A stretch of 64,000 bases of DNA. Source: Photobacterium damselae (lineage in GTDB: Bacteria; Pseudomonadota; Gammaproteobacteria; Enterobacterales; Vibrionaceae). The stretch spans positions 17,002-81,001 of the forward strand of contig NZ_PYOG01000022.1 in NCBI RefSeq assembly GCF_003026815.1, given 5' to 3'. The notes beneath the pieces are model-generated. The model ran no database searches. It was not told the DNA's origin and saw only the letters and a list, made by a program, of their open reading frames with translations. Positions 16,452-24,700 of the stretch are shown here, one piece after another. The position numbers were made by a program, and so were the translations under genes. The first letter of the stretch is position 1. Each line of letters opens with the position of its first letter.

Positions 16452-16847
16452 TTATTCACCTTTAGATGTTGTTAAAACTATTTCGACTAGATCGATAGCC
16501 TTTAATAGTTTACTTGTATTTAACGAAATTAGCTTCCAACCTGATTCTAAAATTTCGTTTTTAGAAATTGAGCAAGAAAAGATTAATTTGTCTTGTTCAA
16601 GAATAATAGTGCGACTTTTTTGAAAATCCTGAAAGTCTTTGTGTTGAACTCTTATTTTCTTGATACCGCGAGCTCTAAGTTGTTTTTTAGCCTCTGAAAA
16701 TAATGAATTAATTTCTTTGCTAGATCTTGTATCTCCAAAGAGCTTTTGTTTCATTTCGGCAAAAGTTTGTTCAACGTCGCCAATATGTTCAAGTGAATTT
16801 GATGCTTTATTCTTCCTAAATAAAGAAAGTTCAACAACGTTGTCCAT
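16452..16847 (-). CDS. Hypothetical protein, second gene of HTH operon
   Basis: The 131-residue protein is not recognised. The N-terminal half is helical and charged; the second half has a basic KKQLRARGIKKIRVQHKDFQDFQ stretch and ends in beta/helix with ESGWKLISLNTSKLL. The ATG at 16847 has an AGGAG ribosome site. The five GTTAA units at 16866-16890 lie 19-43 bases upstream of the ATG. It may be a partner of the HTH protein, but no toxin or nuclease motif is visible. Confidence 0.6.
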   Translation of the reverse strand: MDNVVELSLFRKNKASNSLEHIGDVEQTFAEMKQKLFGDTRSSKEINSLFSEAKKQLRARGIKKIRVQHKDFQDFQKSRTIILEQDKLIFSCSISKNEILESGWKLISLNTSKLLKAIDLVEIVLTTSKGE

Positions 16848-16865
16848 AAGGGCGCTCCTGAAGTA

Positions 16866-16890
16866 GTTAAGTTAAGTTAAGTTAAGTTAA
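16866..16890. repeat. Pentamer array (GTTAA)x5
   Basis: Five perfect tandem GTTAA units end in GTTT. The array overlaps the 3' end of the HTH gene, encoding its last residues and stop, and lies just upstream of the second minus-strand gene. A related array lies at 17311-17350. Confidence 0.9.
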
Positions 16891-17287
16891 GTTTGGATGC
16901 ATTTATTACTTTAAAAAATGACTCAATATCTTCACTACTAATTACCAAGTCACTCGTAGTTAAGATTTTTGCAATAGCTTGATTGGAAATACCTATATGA
17001 TGTAACTCATATAGTTTTTCTACACAATAAGTATTATTCACAGGTTGACTCATATTGTTTTTTAGCCGCTGTGAAATAGCTGAAGGACTAATGCCTAGTG
17101 AGTTCGCTATACGCTTTTGCGACACACCAGATTCATATAAAGCTAATATGAGTTGTCCTTTGCTATCCTTATCTAACATCTGGTAGCGTTCTGAAATATC
17201 AGTTGATTCTTTATGATTATCAGTTACTGATTTAACAGCAGATGCAATCAAAGGTGCTCCTAACCACCACATAAAATACCTATTCAA
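16877..17287 (-). CDS. HTH protein with hydrophobic N-terminus
   Basis: The 136-residue protein starts with a hydrophobic segment (MWWLGAPLIASAVKSV; alternative start at 17272). A clear helix-turn-helix follows at residues ~45-75 (LALYESGVSQKRIANSLGIS with SAISQRL). A second HTH-like repeat lies at ~92-115 (LYELHHIGISNQAIAKILTT). It is the first gene of a three-gene minus operon, and GTTAA arrays lie upstream of both it and the next gene, so autoregulation through these arrays is likely. The C-terminal residues are encoded by the pentamer repeat, so slippage there would change the tail of the protein. Confidence 0.65.
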   Translation of the reverse strand: MNRYFMWWLGAPLIASAVKSVTDNHKESTDISERYQMLDKDSKGQLILALYESGVSQKRIANSLGISPSAISQRLKNNMSQPVNNTYCVEKLYELHHIGISNQAIAKILTTSDLVISSEDIESFFKVINASKLNLT

Positions 17288-17310
17288 ACTCGTTTTTTTT
17301 ATTCTATGTT

Positions 17311-17350
17311 GTTAAGTTAAGTTAAGTCAAGTTAAGTTTACTTAAGTTTT
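17311..17350. repeat. Second GTTAA-type pentamer array upstream of HTH gene
   Basis: Three perfect GTTAA units are followed by the variants GTCAA, GTTAA, GTTTA and CTTAA. The array lies 24-63 bases upstream of the HTH start on the minus strand, where a promoter or operator is expected. Confidence 0.8.
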
Positions 17351-17503
17351 TTTGGTGGGGTTTTTGTTTAGTCAATTAATGTTAATAATTATTGTGGCGG
17401 TTTTTTTGTCCCTCGAGACTTTGTGGTTAATCTTTGCTCAAATGTTTATGCTCAAGGGTTAGGTCGGAGAAGGGGATTTTTATAATTGAACCTATATTGT
17501 AGG

Positions 17504-17643
17504 TTCTTCTGAGTGTTAATAAAACTCAAACGAGGGTCACTCTCGGGAAATAAAAATTTTTCAGCCATCTTAGCCGCCACCACCGAGGTTGGTGATATAT
17601 ACCATTTCTGGTGGTAAAGGGCTGAGCGTGATGCGTAACGTTT
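17504..17643 (+). repeat. Repeat B1, possible structured RNA or end element
   Basis: About 140 bases are clearly similar to 20440-20574, ending in an identical AGCGTGATGCGTAACGTT. Hairpins can form: CGAG/CTCG at 17531-17545 and ACCACCG (17579-17585) with TGGTGGT (17609-17615). Both also form in copy B2. No open frame is shared. This element and the (GTTAA) array account for most of the 443 bases between the genes on either side. Confidence 0.65.
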
Positions 17644-17730
17644 AATTCATTGTTTTTTTTATCCTAAACTTGAAATTATCACATACAACCTCCATGTATA
17701 TGTATATTTAAACATATAAAGAGTTTAGAG

Positions 17731-18927
17731 ATGGATAGAGCTTATAACGAGACAACGGATACTATTGAATACGCAGCTAAAATAAATGAAAAAGAAGAAT
17801 CGTTGCGAAAGAAACATTTGGAAAAAGCAAATTATAAGTGTCCTAATTTTTTATGTCGATATGACGCAACACCATGTGCTTTTGGTGATGAATATATACA
17901 GCCTGCTCATTTTCGATATCTAAATGGACATGTTACTAATTGTACATTTGATAAAGCATCAGGAGTATTTATTGAAGAAAAAGATAAGAATGGTAATTAT
18001 AGTTATAGGCAATCATATATTACAGAATTGATTGAGCCTAAGCCAAATCAAAATAAATCCAGCTCAAATAATACTATCTTAAAGGATAGTATGGAGAGAA
18101 GTAGTTCTTCAGCTAATAGAAAAAATGTAAAAAATGGAACTTCAAAAAGAAAGGTTCAAGTATCCAGCTATTTATCAGCTCCTACAAATTTCTATTTGCA
18201 AGATCCAATTAATAATGCATCCTTAAAATTTACTGTCTTAAAAAGAATGGGGACTTACCGATCACAATATCAAAAAATATCAAATTCTTTTACTAAGTAC
18301 AAAAATAATTATATTTTCTATTCCCCTATATATTCTTATAATGAAATTAAGCTGAATGAAAATGAAATTATTGTAACACTTTTGCCTAAAGATTCTTTGA
18401 CTAATAAACGATACGAATTACATTTATTATGTCAAGAATGGCCTGAGCAACATAAAAAAGCTGTATACGATGAGTTAAAAAGGGCATTGAAGACTAGTAA
18501 AGATAATTATAAGAACAATAGTTCTGAGTGCGTTAATTTATTTTTTTTAGGAAAGCAAGACAAATTAAATAGCAACATATTTCTCTGTGAATACGCGGAG
18601 TTTCTGTATGTGTATGCAGGGAGTAAATTTAACTTGTCTTACAATAAGTTTGGTACGTATGATTTTTTGGAAAAGAAGGTTGACAACAAGGATAAAAAAA
18701 TATGTATTGAACAGCCACAGCCACAGCCACAGCCACAGCCACAGCCACAGCCACAGCCACAGCCACAGCCACAGCCACAGCCACAGCCACAGCCACAGCC
18801 ACAGCCACAGTTTCAAAATAAAAAAGTTACAAAAAAGAATGATGAGAGGGATAAAATAGTCAGAGTTGGCAATCGAGGGTTAAAGGAAAAGATAAAAAGT
18901 TATTTTAATAAATTATTTAGGATGTAA
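17731..18927 (+). CDS. Cys/His-rich CoiA-like protein with (Pro-Gln)16 tract
   Basis: The 398-residue protein begins with [16 protein letters not shown], then has a zinc-site-like region at residues 36-70 ([20 protein letters not shown]) as in the N-terminus of competence CoiA-like nucleases. A Ser/Asn-rich linker follows, and then a Lys/Tyr-rich globular part (~140-325). A tract of 16 Pro-Gln pairs (~329-360) connects to a basic C-terminus. It is very AT-rich, unlike the core genes. The nuclease link is only an N-terminal resemblance. It stands alone, with its own terminator, between repeats B1 and A2. Confidence 0.6.
18715..18810 (+). repeat. Hexamer array (CCACAG)x16
   Basis: Sixteen perfect CCACAG units encode Pro-Gln repeats in the surrounding gene. 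Changes in copy number keep the frame, so they would vary linker length rather than switch the gene off. Confidence 0.95.
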
Positions 18928-18937
18928 GTTGTTAAAG

Positions 18938-18970
18938 TCTAACTCAGACTAGTTTCTGAGTTAGATTTTA
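18938..18970 (+). terminator. Terminator after CoiA-like gene
   Basis: Perfect 11-bp arms TCTAACTCAGA (18938-18948) and TCTGAGTTAGA (18955-18965) with loop CTAGTT, followed by TTTTAT. Confidence 0.8.
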
Positions 18971-19598
18971 TATTATTGGGTTAGATGAGTCTTAATTCCA
19001 AGCGTGACAATTGTGCATAAGACTTTGATTTGTAGTAAATGGAGGGGTATCTGTAGTATAAAATTGTTATTTTTCATATCTAAATCATTCAGTTGTGACG
19101 AAGTAGGTCAACATTATTCACAATAATTGTGGAATTTATAAAACTAAGATAATCAAGTGCTCTCAACGAAGGTGACATGTCAGTAAGTAACTAGCCCAAA
19201 TAAATATAATTGGAGTGATTTTTAATTATTGCTAATACTTCGATTTCATGCAGAGTGCTCTGATTCAATCAGCTAACGTCGATTTAGGCTATGCTAATTT
19301 AATGGAATTAATAACGAACTTTGTCCTTGAAGTGTCCTAAGTAACAAAAGAAGTCGTTTAACTATGTAATATCAAATAGTTACAAGATACGTATTAGAGT
19401 CAATCCAGTATAAGCTTGGTTCGTTAGTTTTTTTCATATTTTTCCCAAAAGCCGTTGGCTCAATATCAAGTTACCGCAATCACTGACAAGTAGCATAACA
19501 ACTTAATATTTTATTAAAGCAGTACGTTATAAGGCTAAGTATCCCGTAACTGACCTAACAGAGGCAAGTTTTTAGCGAAAATAAAGCCGGTGATTTCG
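18971..19598. other. Long AT-rich gap without a gene
   Basis: I see no open frame, tRNA or terminator worth calling here. The stretch sits between the CoiA-like gene and the decayed A2 copy and may be eroded mobile DNA. Confidence 0.5.
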
Positions 19599-19850
19599 TT
19601 ATAAACCTTAGCGGATGATAATTGATGGAAGCGCGGTACGATTCGCTCCTTATCAATTTGGCCTAATAAATTTGAGTAAAACCCAGCTGAAAGTTCTGCG
19701 GTCAATAAATCCTGGGGAATAAGTAACTTCTGAGCAGATAGCCGAGCGTTGTAACTTGTCGAGTTCGTGGGCTAGTACTTTGTTGAAGACAGTTTGGGAG
19801 AAGGGGGATTTAGTAAGAGACGTTGTGGTAAGAAAATGTGGAGGAATGGT
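19599..19850 (+). pseudogene. Decayed copy of the winged-helix gene (repeat A2)
   Basis: The stretch is similar to 15764-16057 along its length and starts with the same 24 bases. Compared with copy 1 it has lost about 45 bases after the shared GATGATAAT. It also carries an in-frame stop (GGGGAATAAGTAAC in place of GGGGAAGAGGTAAC) and other changes in the recognition-helix region. It no longer encodes the protein and marks an older copy of the same module. Confidence 0.8.
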
Positions 19851-19942
19851 GTTCACTTATCATTTTTTCGATACGTGATATGTTGAATATGTTCTTTGTT
19901 AACCATAATATAAAAATTAAATATTATATTAGCAATGGATTA

Positions 19943-20431
19943 ATGATGCGCTCAGACGTAATAAAATTCACTTTAGATGCTGTTAATGATATCGGTATTA
20001 ATTCTGATTGGAGTACTAGTGACTGGACCAGAAAAATAAAAAATGATTTATGCCGATTAGGTAAAGAGCAAGGATTTTGGGTTTATGCATCTTCTTGTGA
20101 TGAGTCTCATGAGGGGGAGTGGCTTTATGATATTACATGGCTAAATTATGATGGTGAATACATTAAAAATGTTGAGTTAGTTGTTGAGTCTGAGTGGGAT
20201 ATTAATGGATTGAACTCTGATTTTCAAAAATTATTAATTGCTAGATCTCCTATGAAGTTATTTATCTTTCAACAGGCCAATGAAGTGGCGGCAGATAGAA
20301 TGATAGCTAACTTTATGGGCCAAATTGAGATTTTTAATGCTAATAATCAATATGTTAGTGGTGATAAATACATTTTTTCATGCTGGTTATGGACTGATCA
20401 TAGGTTCTATCATAAAGAGATATCTTTATAA
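19943..20431 (+). CDS. Unknown acidic protein of the accessory zone
   Basis: The start is MMRSDV at 19943 or 19946; an upstream extension to 19838 runs into the A2 remnant. The ~162 residues are acidic and aromatic. The middle has WLYDITWLNYDG, then VELVVESEWDI after about ten residues. An Asp followed by strand-borne Glu residues is reminiscent of PD-(D/E)xK-like folds, but the final Lys is not clear, so this is speculation. It lies between A2 and B2, in the cargo slot of the second module. Confidence 0.55.
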   Translation: MMRSDVIKFTLDAVNDIGINSDWSTSDWTRKIKNDLCRLGKEQGFWVYASSCDESHEGEWLYDITWLNYDGEYIKNVELVVESEWDINGLNSDFQKLLIARSPMKLFIFQQANEVAADRMIANFMGQIEIFNANNQYVSGDKYIFSCWLWTDHRFYHKEISL

Positions 20432-20439
20432 CTTAGGGT

Positions 20440-20574
20440 CTTCTGGGCGCTCAGAAACTTCAAACGAGTCACGCCCTCGGGGAATAAAAATTTTCGGCTT
20501 TCTTAGCTACACCACCGAGGCTGGTGATTTAGACTATTTTCGGTGGTGAAGGGCAGAGCGTGATGCGTAACGTT
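20440..20574 (+). repeat. Repeat B2, possible structured RNA or end element
   Basis: Second copy of the element at 17504-17643. A 9-bp perfect stem CACCACCGA (20510-20518) with TCGGTGGTG (20540-20548) matches the B1 stem, where one G-C pair is replaced by G-U. The CGAG/CTCG hairpin (20465-20479) is also kept although its loop differs. Confidence 0.65.
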
Positions 20575-20599
20575 ATAAAAAAGAGAAAATGCATCCAAA

Positions 20600-20643
20600 T
20601 AAAAAGGGATTCAAATTACGACTCGTACGTATTTTAAATCCCT
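20600..20643 (-). terminator. Terminator for DUF3037/HipA-like operon
   Basis: On the minus strand AGGGATT (20643-20637) pairs with AATCCCT (20611-20605), followed by a short T run. It lies 23 bases past the stop of the DUF3037 gene. Confidence 0.6.
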
Positions 20644-20665
20644 CTGTAGTAATATAAAATTTGCT

Positions 20666-21511
20666 TTAATTTACTAATTGAAAATTAGCTGCATTTTCTG
20701 AGTTAAAACGAGCAAATCTTTCAATGCTATTAATGTCTTTTATATCGTAGACTTTTACGCCTAACGTATTCATCTCTTCAGTCAAAGAACCAAATGCTGC
20801 ATCCAAGTTCTTATTTTTAAAATCTGGACGCTCAACTGCAAAAAGAAAATTATTAGCATCAATCGTATCAGAGTTTAAGAGGTGCTTAACCCTTGATATC
20901 CAAAACTCTCCATGGTCAATTAATTTGAGAGGTGTTTCTTGGAAGAAACTGAGTGGTTTGATAGCTTTTGTCTCTATATTATCCGTTGCAACTAGCGGCA
21001 ACTCAAATGCCATATAATCAGTGCTCAGTTTACTCTTAGTGAACTTATACTTACTTACTTGATCTAGCTGTTTCTTCAAGCTTTTTACTAGAAGTATTTC
21101 ACGATGTTCTTTAGTATTAAAGCTTCGCCCTACATATTGCTGGAAAAGTGTTTCTAATACGATTGTAAGTGAGTCAGTAGTAAGTAATGCTGCTGTTTCA
21201 CTATAGGTTAGAAAACCTTCTTTGGGTCTTGTAACTTCATCCATAAAGCTAGCCAAGGCTTTACCTGTCATTCCTTGTGTAAACTCTTGGATTCTTTGAA
21301 GCTCAACGTTAAACATCTTGATTGCATTAGCATATAACTGGCCATCAAGATCATCAAAAAACTGAGATACCCGTCCAAATCGCGTATTGGCTAGCTTAAA
21401 CTGTACTTCACCCGTTTGTGGGGCATGTATGACGATACCAACATTGGCAAACTCTTGAGTTTCGCTGAATGGCATAAAACGGATCACTGAATAACGTACT
21501 AGTTTTTTCAT
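20666..21511 (-). CDS. DUF3037-family protein, partner of HipA-like kinase
   Basis: The start is the ATG at 21511, set by a GGAGG site 6 bases upstream. The 281 residues begin VRYSVIRFMPFSETQEFANVGIVI and continue with GRVSQFFDDLD, the pattern of DUF3037. The biochemical function is unknown. Its ATG overlaps the stop of the kinase gene (ATGA), so the two are one operon. DUF3037 next to a HipA-like kinase recurs in bacterial accessory regions as I know them, and a toxin-antitoxin or defence role is an inference. Confidence 0.75.
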   Translation of the reverse strand: MKKLVRYSVIRFMPFSETQEFANVGIVIHAPQTGEVQFKLANTRFGRVSQFFDDLDGQLYANAIKMFNVELQRIQEFTQGMTGKALASFMDEVTRPKEGFLTYSETAALLTTDSLTIVLETLFQQYVGRSFNTKEHREILLVKSLKKQLDQVSKYKFTKSKLSTDYMAFELPLVATDNIETKAIKPLSFFQETPLKLIDHGEFWISRVKHLLNSDTIDANNFLFAVERPDFKNKNLDAAFGSLTEEMNTLGVKVYDIKDINSIERFARFNSENAANFQLVN

Positions 21512-22224
21512 TTTATACCCTCCCAAAACTCAGGTAATCTAAAGCGTGATAGTGTAGTTCTAATTTCTTTTAGGATACTATCATCTCCACAATTATCTAG
21601 CCATTCTTCTGGAACAGATTCTAGTATAGAGTCTAGCTCTTTCATTGCATCTTCAAGACGACTTTCATAATATTCTTTATCAAATAAATCCTTTTGTTCA
21701 GTAAACCAAGCAGTTGAGGCTACATGAATCCGTTTTAAGGACTCAAAAATTTGGTCATGTTCTCTGTCAAATGCTAGATTATGATCAAGAACAACAAATG
21801 AACATAAATCAGAACAGATAAATAAGTTAGGGTTCCCACCATACTCTGTTAGATTCCGATCACCGTTTTTAATCCAATAATCAAATAAAAAGAGTAGTTT
21901 TAGTTGCTCAGTATCAAGTTTAGAAATTAGGTGGAATGGCACATCTTGGATATTCTCTTCATATTTGGAAGCAAACCAATCACCTTCTGTCAGTTCATAA
22001 GTTCCAAACTCAATTAGTGACTCGTCAACATAGGCAATTTCAAAATCAGGAATTGGAATACCTAGTGCTTTGCCTAATTGACCACATACCCATTCATTAA
22101 TTAAGCCTCGATACGTAGTATTTGGACCTTTAACAATATATTGGTTTCCATTATCGCCAACACAGAGGTATGGGCCAGTCTGACCTTGTTTCATCTTTCT
22201 AATGATTCTTTCGATGTAAACCAT
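21508..22224 (-). CDS. HipA-like kinase
   Basis: The 238-residue protein fits short HipA-like kinases (HipA_2 type). A Gly-rich phosphate loop with Lys appears at residues ~15-35 (GPYLCVGDNGNQYIVKG). The catalytic region is at ~110-140 (LFLFDYWIKNGDRNLTEYGG with NLFI), where Asp and Asn align with HipA catalytic residues, and LDHNLAFD is the Mg-binding DFG-like motif. HipA phosphorylates glutamyl-tRNA synthetase; the target here is unknown. No HipB-like HTH gene is adjacent, which separates this pair from classic hipBA. Confidence 0.8.
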   Translation of the reverse strand: MVYIERIIRKMKQGQTGPYLCVGDNGNQYIVKGPNTTYRGLINEWVCGQLGKALGIPIPDFEIAYVDESLIEFGTYELTEGDWFASKYEENIQDVPFHLISKLDTEQLKLLFLFDYWIKNGDRNLTEYGGNPNLFICSDLCSFVVLDHNLAFDREHDQIFESLKRIHVASTAWFTEQKDLFDKEYYESRLEDAMKELDSILESVPEEWLDNCGDDSILKEIRTTLSRFRLPEFWEGIK

Positions 22225-22388
22225 ATCGCTTAATTATCTAAAATTGATGAAGTTACATTATCATAACTTAGTTAGCTGTTGATATAATCAAGACCAATTA
22301 AGTGCATAATAAAAGTAGATATCAATCTCATAAGGCTCTGATACATACCTACAAGAAACTCAATAGCTTCATCATTAAAGAAAGCTTT

Positions 22389-23315
22389 CTAAGCCACTTT
22401 CTTGTGTGGTTTCTTCACTTTTTGCTTCTTTAACCAATTAGGTAGCAGGCTGTTTGTCATAGTTGCGACCACAATTAAACTCAATCCAAAGATTTGCTGG
22501 TGGGTGAAAGTTTGCTGAAAGAAGACAAATTGCCAGATGGTTGAGAATATTAAGTTGGTGAAGATTAAAGGTGCTAATTGTGATCCGCTGTGTGCCAATT
22601 TATAAGCCTTAGCTCGATTGACTTGAGTATTAATAACCAGCAGTGCCATCATGACTAAAAAGAGTAGTTGATGCAGACCTTGATTTGAACTGATCAGAGA
22701 AACAAAATGAAATTCGCTTGAACTAAACAGAGCAATCGGAAGTACAAAGACAGCGGCACTGGCAAAGCACCAGAAATTGATCTCTTTAGGTGATAGGGTA
22801 CTTTTAGATGAACGATAAAGCGCTAATTGAGAGCCGGCATTAAAAATACCACCAGCAATACCAAGTAAGATATCAAATCGCCATTTCATCTCACCGCTAT
22901 GACCAGCAAGTAAAATCACTCCCACAAACGTGACAATTAATGCTGCAATATTCCAAACATTGATGCGAACTTTAAAGAAAAGTCGCTCCAAGATTGGCAT
23001 AAATAAAGGGCCAGTAGCAAAAAGAACAACACTTTCAACCAACGAGAGTGTTTGGAGTGATTTTAGAAAACATAACTGACACAAACCAATACATAATGCG
23101 CGAGTTAGTAATGGTTTAAACTCCTGCTTTGATGGCAATTTTATGTTAGTAAAACTTAAAACTATAAGGAGTATTAATGCTGGCATAGAAAAACGTAAGA
23201 AACTAAACCATGGAATGGGGAGCTGATTACTGAGAAGTTTAGCTAGTAGTCCAGTTGCTGATAAACTTAAGGTAGATAACAGCATATATTGTACTGCGCG
23301 ATCAATTTTGAGCAT
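22389..23315 (-). CDS. EamA/DMT-family inner-membrane transporter
   Basis: The 308-residue protein has about ten hydrophobic segments in two EamA repeats (residues ~10-140 and ~150-290), as in drug/metabolite exporters. A Lys/His-rich cytoplasmic tail ends the protein. It is divergent from a LysR-type regulator, with 92 bases between the start codons, a layout in which the regulator usually controls the exporter. The substrate cannot be told from the sequence. It marks the return to ordinary chromosome after the accessory zone. Confidence 0.85.
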   Translation of the reverse strand: MLKIDRAVQYMLLSTLSLSATGLLAKLLSNQLPIPWFSFLRFSMPALILLIVLSFTNIKLPSKQEFKPLLTRALCIGLCQLCFLKSLQTLSLVESVVLFATGPLFMPILERLFFKVRINVWNIAALIVTFVGVILLAGHSGEMKWRFDILLGIAGGIFNAGSQLALYRSSKSTLSPKEINFWCFASAAVFVLPIALFSSSEFHFVSLISSNQGLHQLLFLVMMALLVINTQVNRAKAYKLAHSGSQLAPLIFTNLIFSTIWQFVFFQQTFTHQQIFGLSLIVVATMTNSLLPNWLKKQKVKKPHKKVA

Positions 23316-23407
23316 GGTTGCCTCCGTTTATAGAAAGCGATGTTACGCCGATTAATGGTAAACTAATAGCGAGTAATTTTAACCAGTCATGTAAGGAAAA
23401 CTTACAG

Positions 23408-24319
23408 ATGAAAAGAGCGTTACCTTTAAAATCGATCAATTCATTTATTGCAGTAGCACAAACTGGAAGCATGAGTGAAGCTGCTAATGAATTACACGTG
23501 AGCCATTCAGCGATCAGTCAGTCGATAAAGTCATTAGAAATTATGCTGGAAAGACCTTTGTTTGAGCGCATTGGTCGTAGGGTACAGCTTAATGACGAGG
23601 GGAAGCGCTATTACGATAAAATTGCTCCAGCGTTTGAGCACATAGTGAGTGCCACTGAAGAATTGTTGGCTAGTAAAAAAGAAGAGCATCTGACATTAAA
23701 TATGGTGAACTCACTAGCATTGCATTGGTGGATCCCAAGAGTTGAAAGCTTTCAACAATATGCGCCTGATATTGATATTCGAATGTCTAATTTAATTGGA
23801 TGCTTTAATTTAGATAAACACAGTGTAGATGCCGCCTTGGTTCATGGAAATCGAAATGAATGGCTGGGGTATTATTGTGAACCACTTCTGGATGATGAGT
23901 TAGTAATGGTCTGTAGCTCTGAGTTGCTTGCTCATAAAGGTATGGATACAGAGTTATTAGATGCTTCCGTTATTGCATCATTATTACAACAGAGTAAACC
24001 GATTTTTGTCGTTAACGATAAGAGAAAGGATGATTGGGATACATGGTGCCAACAAAATGGGGTTAATCCTCCTGATATGTCTAAAGGCTTAATATTTCCA
24101 GCTTCAATTCAGGCTGTTCAAGCAACCATTCGTCGTCTTGGCATACTTGTGACTCATCGATTGTTTGTTCGTGATGATATTCGTTATGGTTTGCTAACAG
24201 AAATTGGTCATAACGTACGCTGCGATGATCTAAGTTTTTTTCTAGCGTGTAATCACAATAAAGCAGGGCAGAAAAGTATGGTTGTTCTTACTGAATGGTT
24301 AAAGCGTGAGTTTAAGTAG
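23408..24319 (+). CDS. LysR-family transcriptional regulator
   Basis: I choose the ATG at 23408 behind a TAAGGA site; an upstream extension to 23318 is unlikely. The 303 residues have a typical LysR helix-turn-helix at ~20-40 (SMSEAANELHVSHSAISQSI) and a GcvA-like beginning (LPLKSINSFIAVAQ). The effector domain follows from ~90. It is divergent from the EamA exporter and probably regulates it. Confidence 0.88.
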   Translation: MKRALPLKSINSFIAVAQTGSMSEAANELHVSHSAISQSIKSLEIMLERPLFERIGRRVQLNDEGKRYYDKIAPAFEHIVSATEELLASKKEEHLTLNMVNSLALHWWIPRVESFQQYAPDIDIRMSNLIGCFNLDKHSVDAALVHGNRNEWLGYYCEPLLDDELVMVCSSELLAHKGMDTELLDASVIASLLQQSKPIFVVNDKRKDDWDTWCQQNGVNPPDMSKGLIFPASIQAVQATIRRLGILVTHRLFVRDDIRYGLLTEIGHNVRCDDLSFFLACNHNKAGQKSMVVLTEWLKREFK

Positions 24320-24700
24320 TAAAGAAATGAAATTATTATATTTGTGATCTAAATACATAATAAGTATGTAATGTATAAATATACCCATAAGAAATATTGA
24401 ATATATATGGTGTGGTTTCTCTTTATATGTAAATTTCATTATTTAGTAATTTGAGTAATAAATAGTCTTATTGATGTAATAAGTGTAGATAATGAAAATT
24501 CAATTCTTTACTGGAATAATTCCTTTTTTGCATGGTGCGTAATATTTACATGTAATGAATATTTTTTCATCGTGATGTTTAGTCAAGGATGATTATTTTG
24601 CAGCTGAAAATATCAAAATAAAAATATATTAATATATTCGGTATGGATAAGGTTATATTCTGTATTTTACTAAATTTTATTATTTGGGGTTGAATTTCAT
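24320..24700. other. AT-rich intergenic region before the glycosidase
   Basis: The 381 bases are strongly AT-rich and hold no open frame. The length and composition suit an H-NS-silenced or regulated promoter, but I see no operator I can name. A GGGG ribosome site lies just ahead of the next ATG. Confidence 0.5.

Noticed and set aside
18715..18810. Regular repeat that might suggest a CRISPR or minisatellite array
   Set aside because: The unit is 6 bases with no spacers and lies in frame in one gene, so it is a coding microsatellite.
18565..18859. Two long open frames (Leu-Trp repeats on the minus strand, His-Ser repeats on the plus strand) over the hexamer array
   Set aside because: They are shadows of the (CCACAG)16 repeat in other frames and have no independent start context.
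17504..20574. B elements as integron attC sites
   Set aside because: The ends do not show the attC core pattern (RYYYAAC...GTTRRRY) and no integron integrase or cassette row is present.
16891..20600. Shared 13-mer TTTGGATGCATTT near 16893 and, inverted, near 20590
   Set aside because: It is short, contains the common ATGCAT palindrome, and no longer similarity surrounds it.
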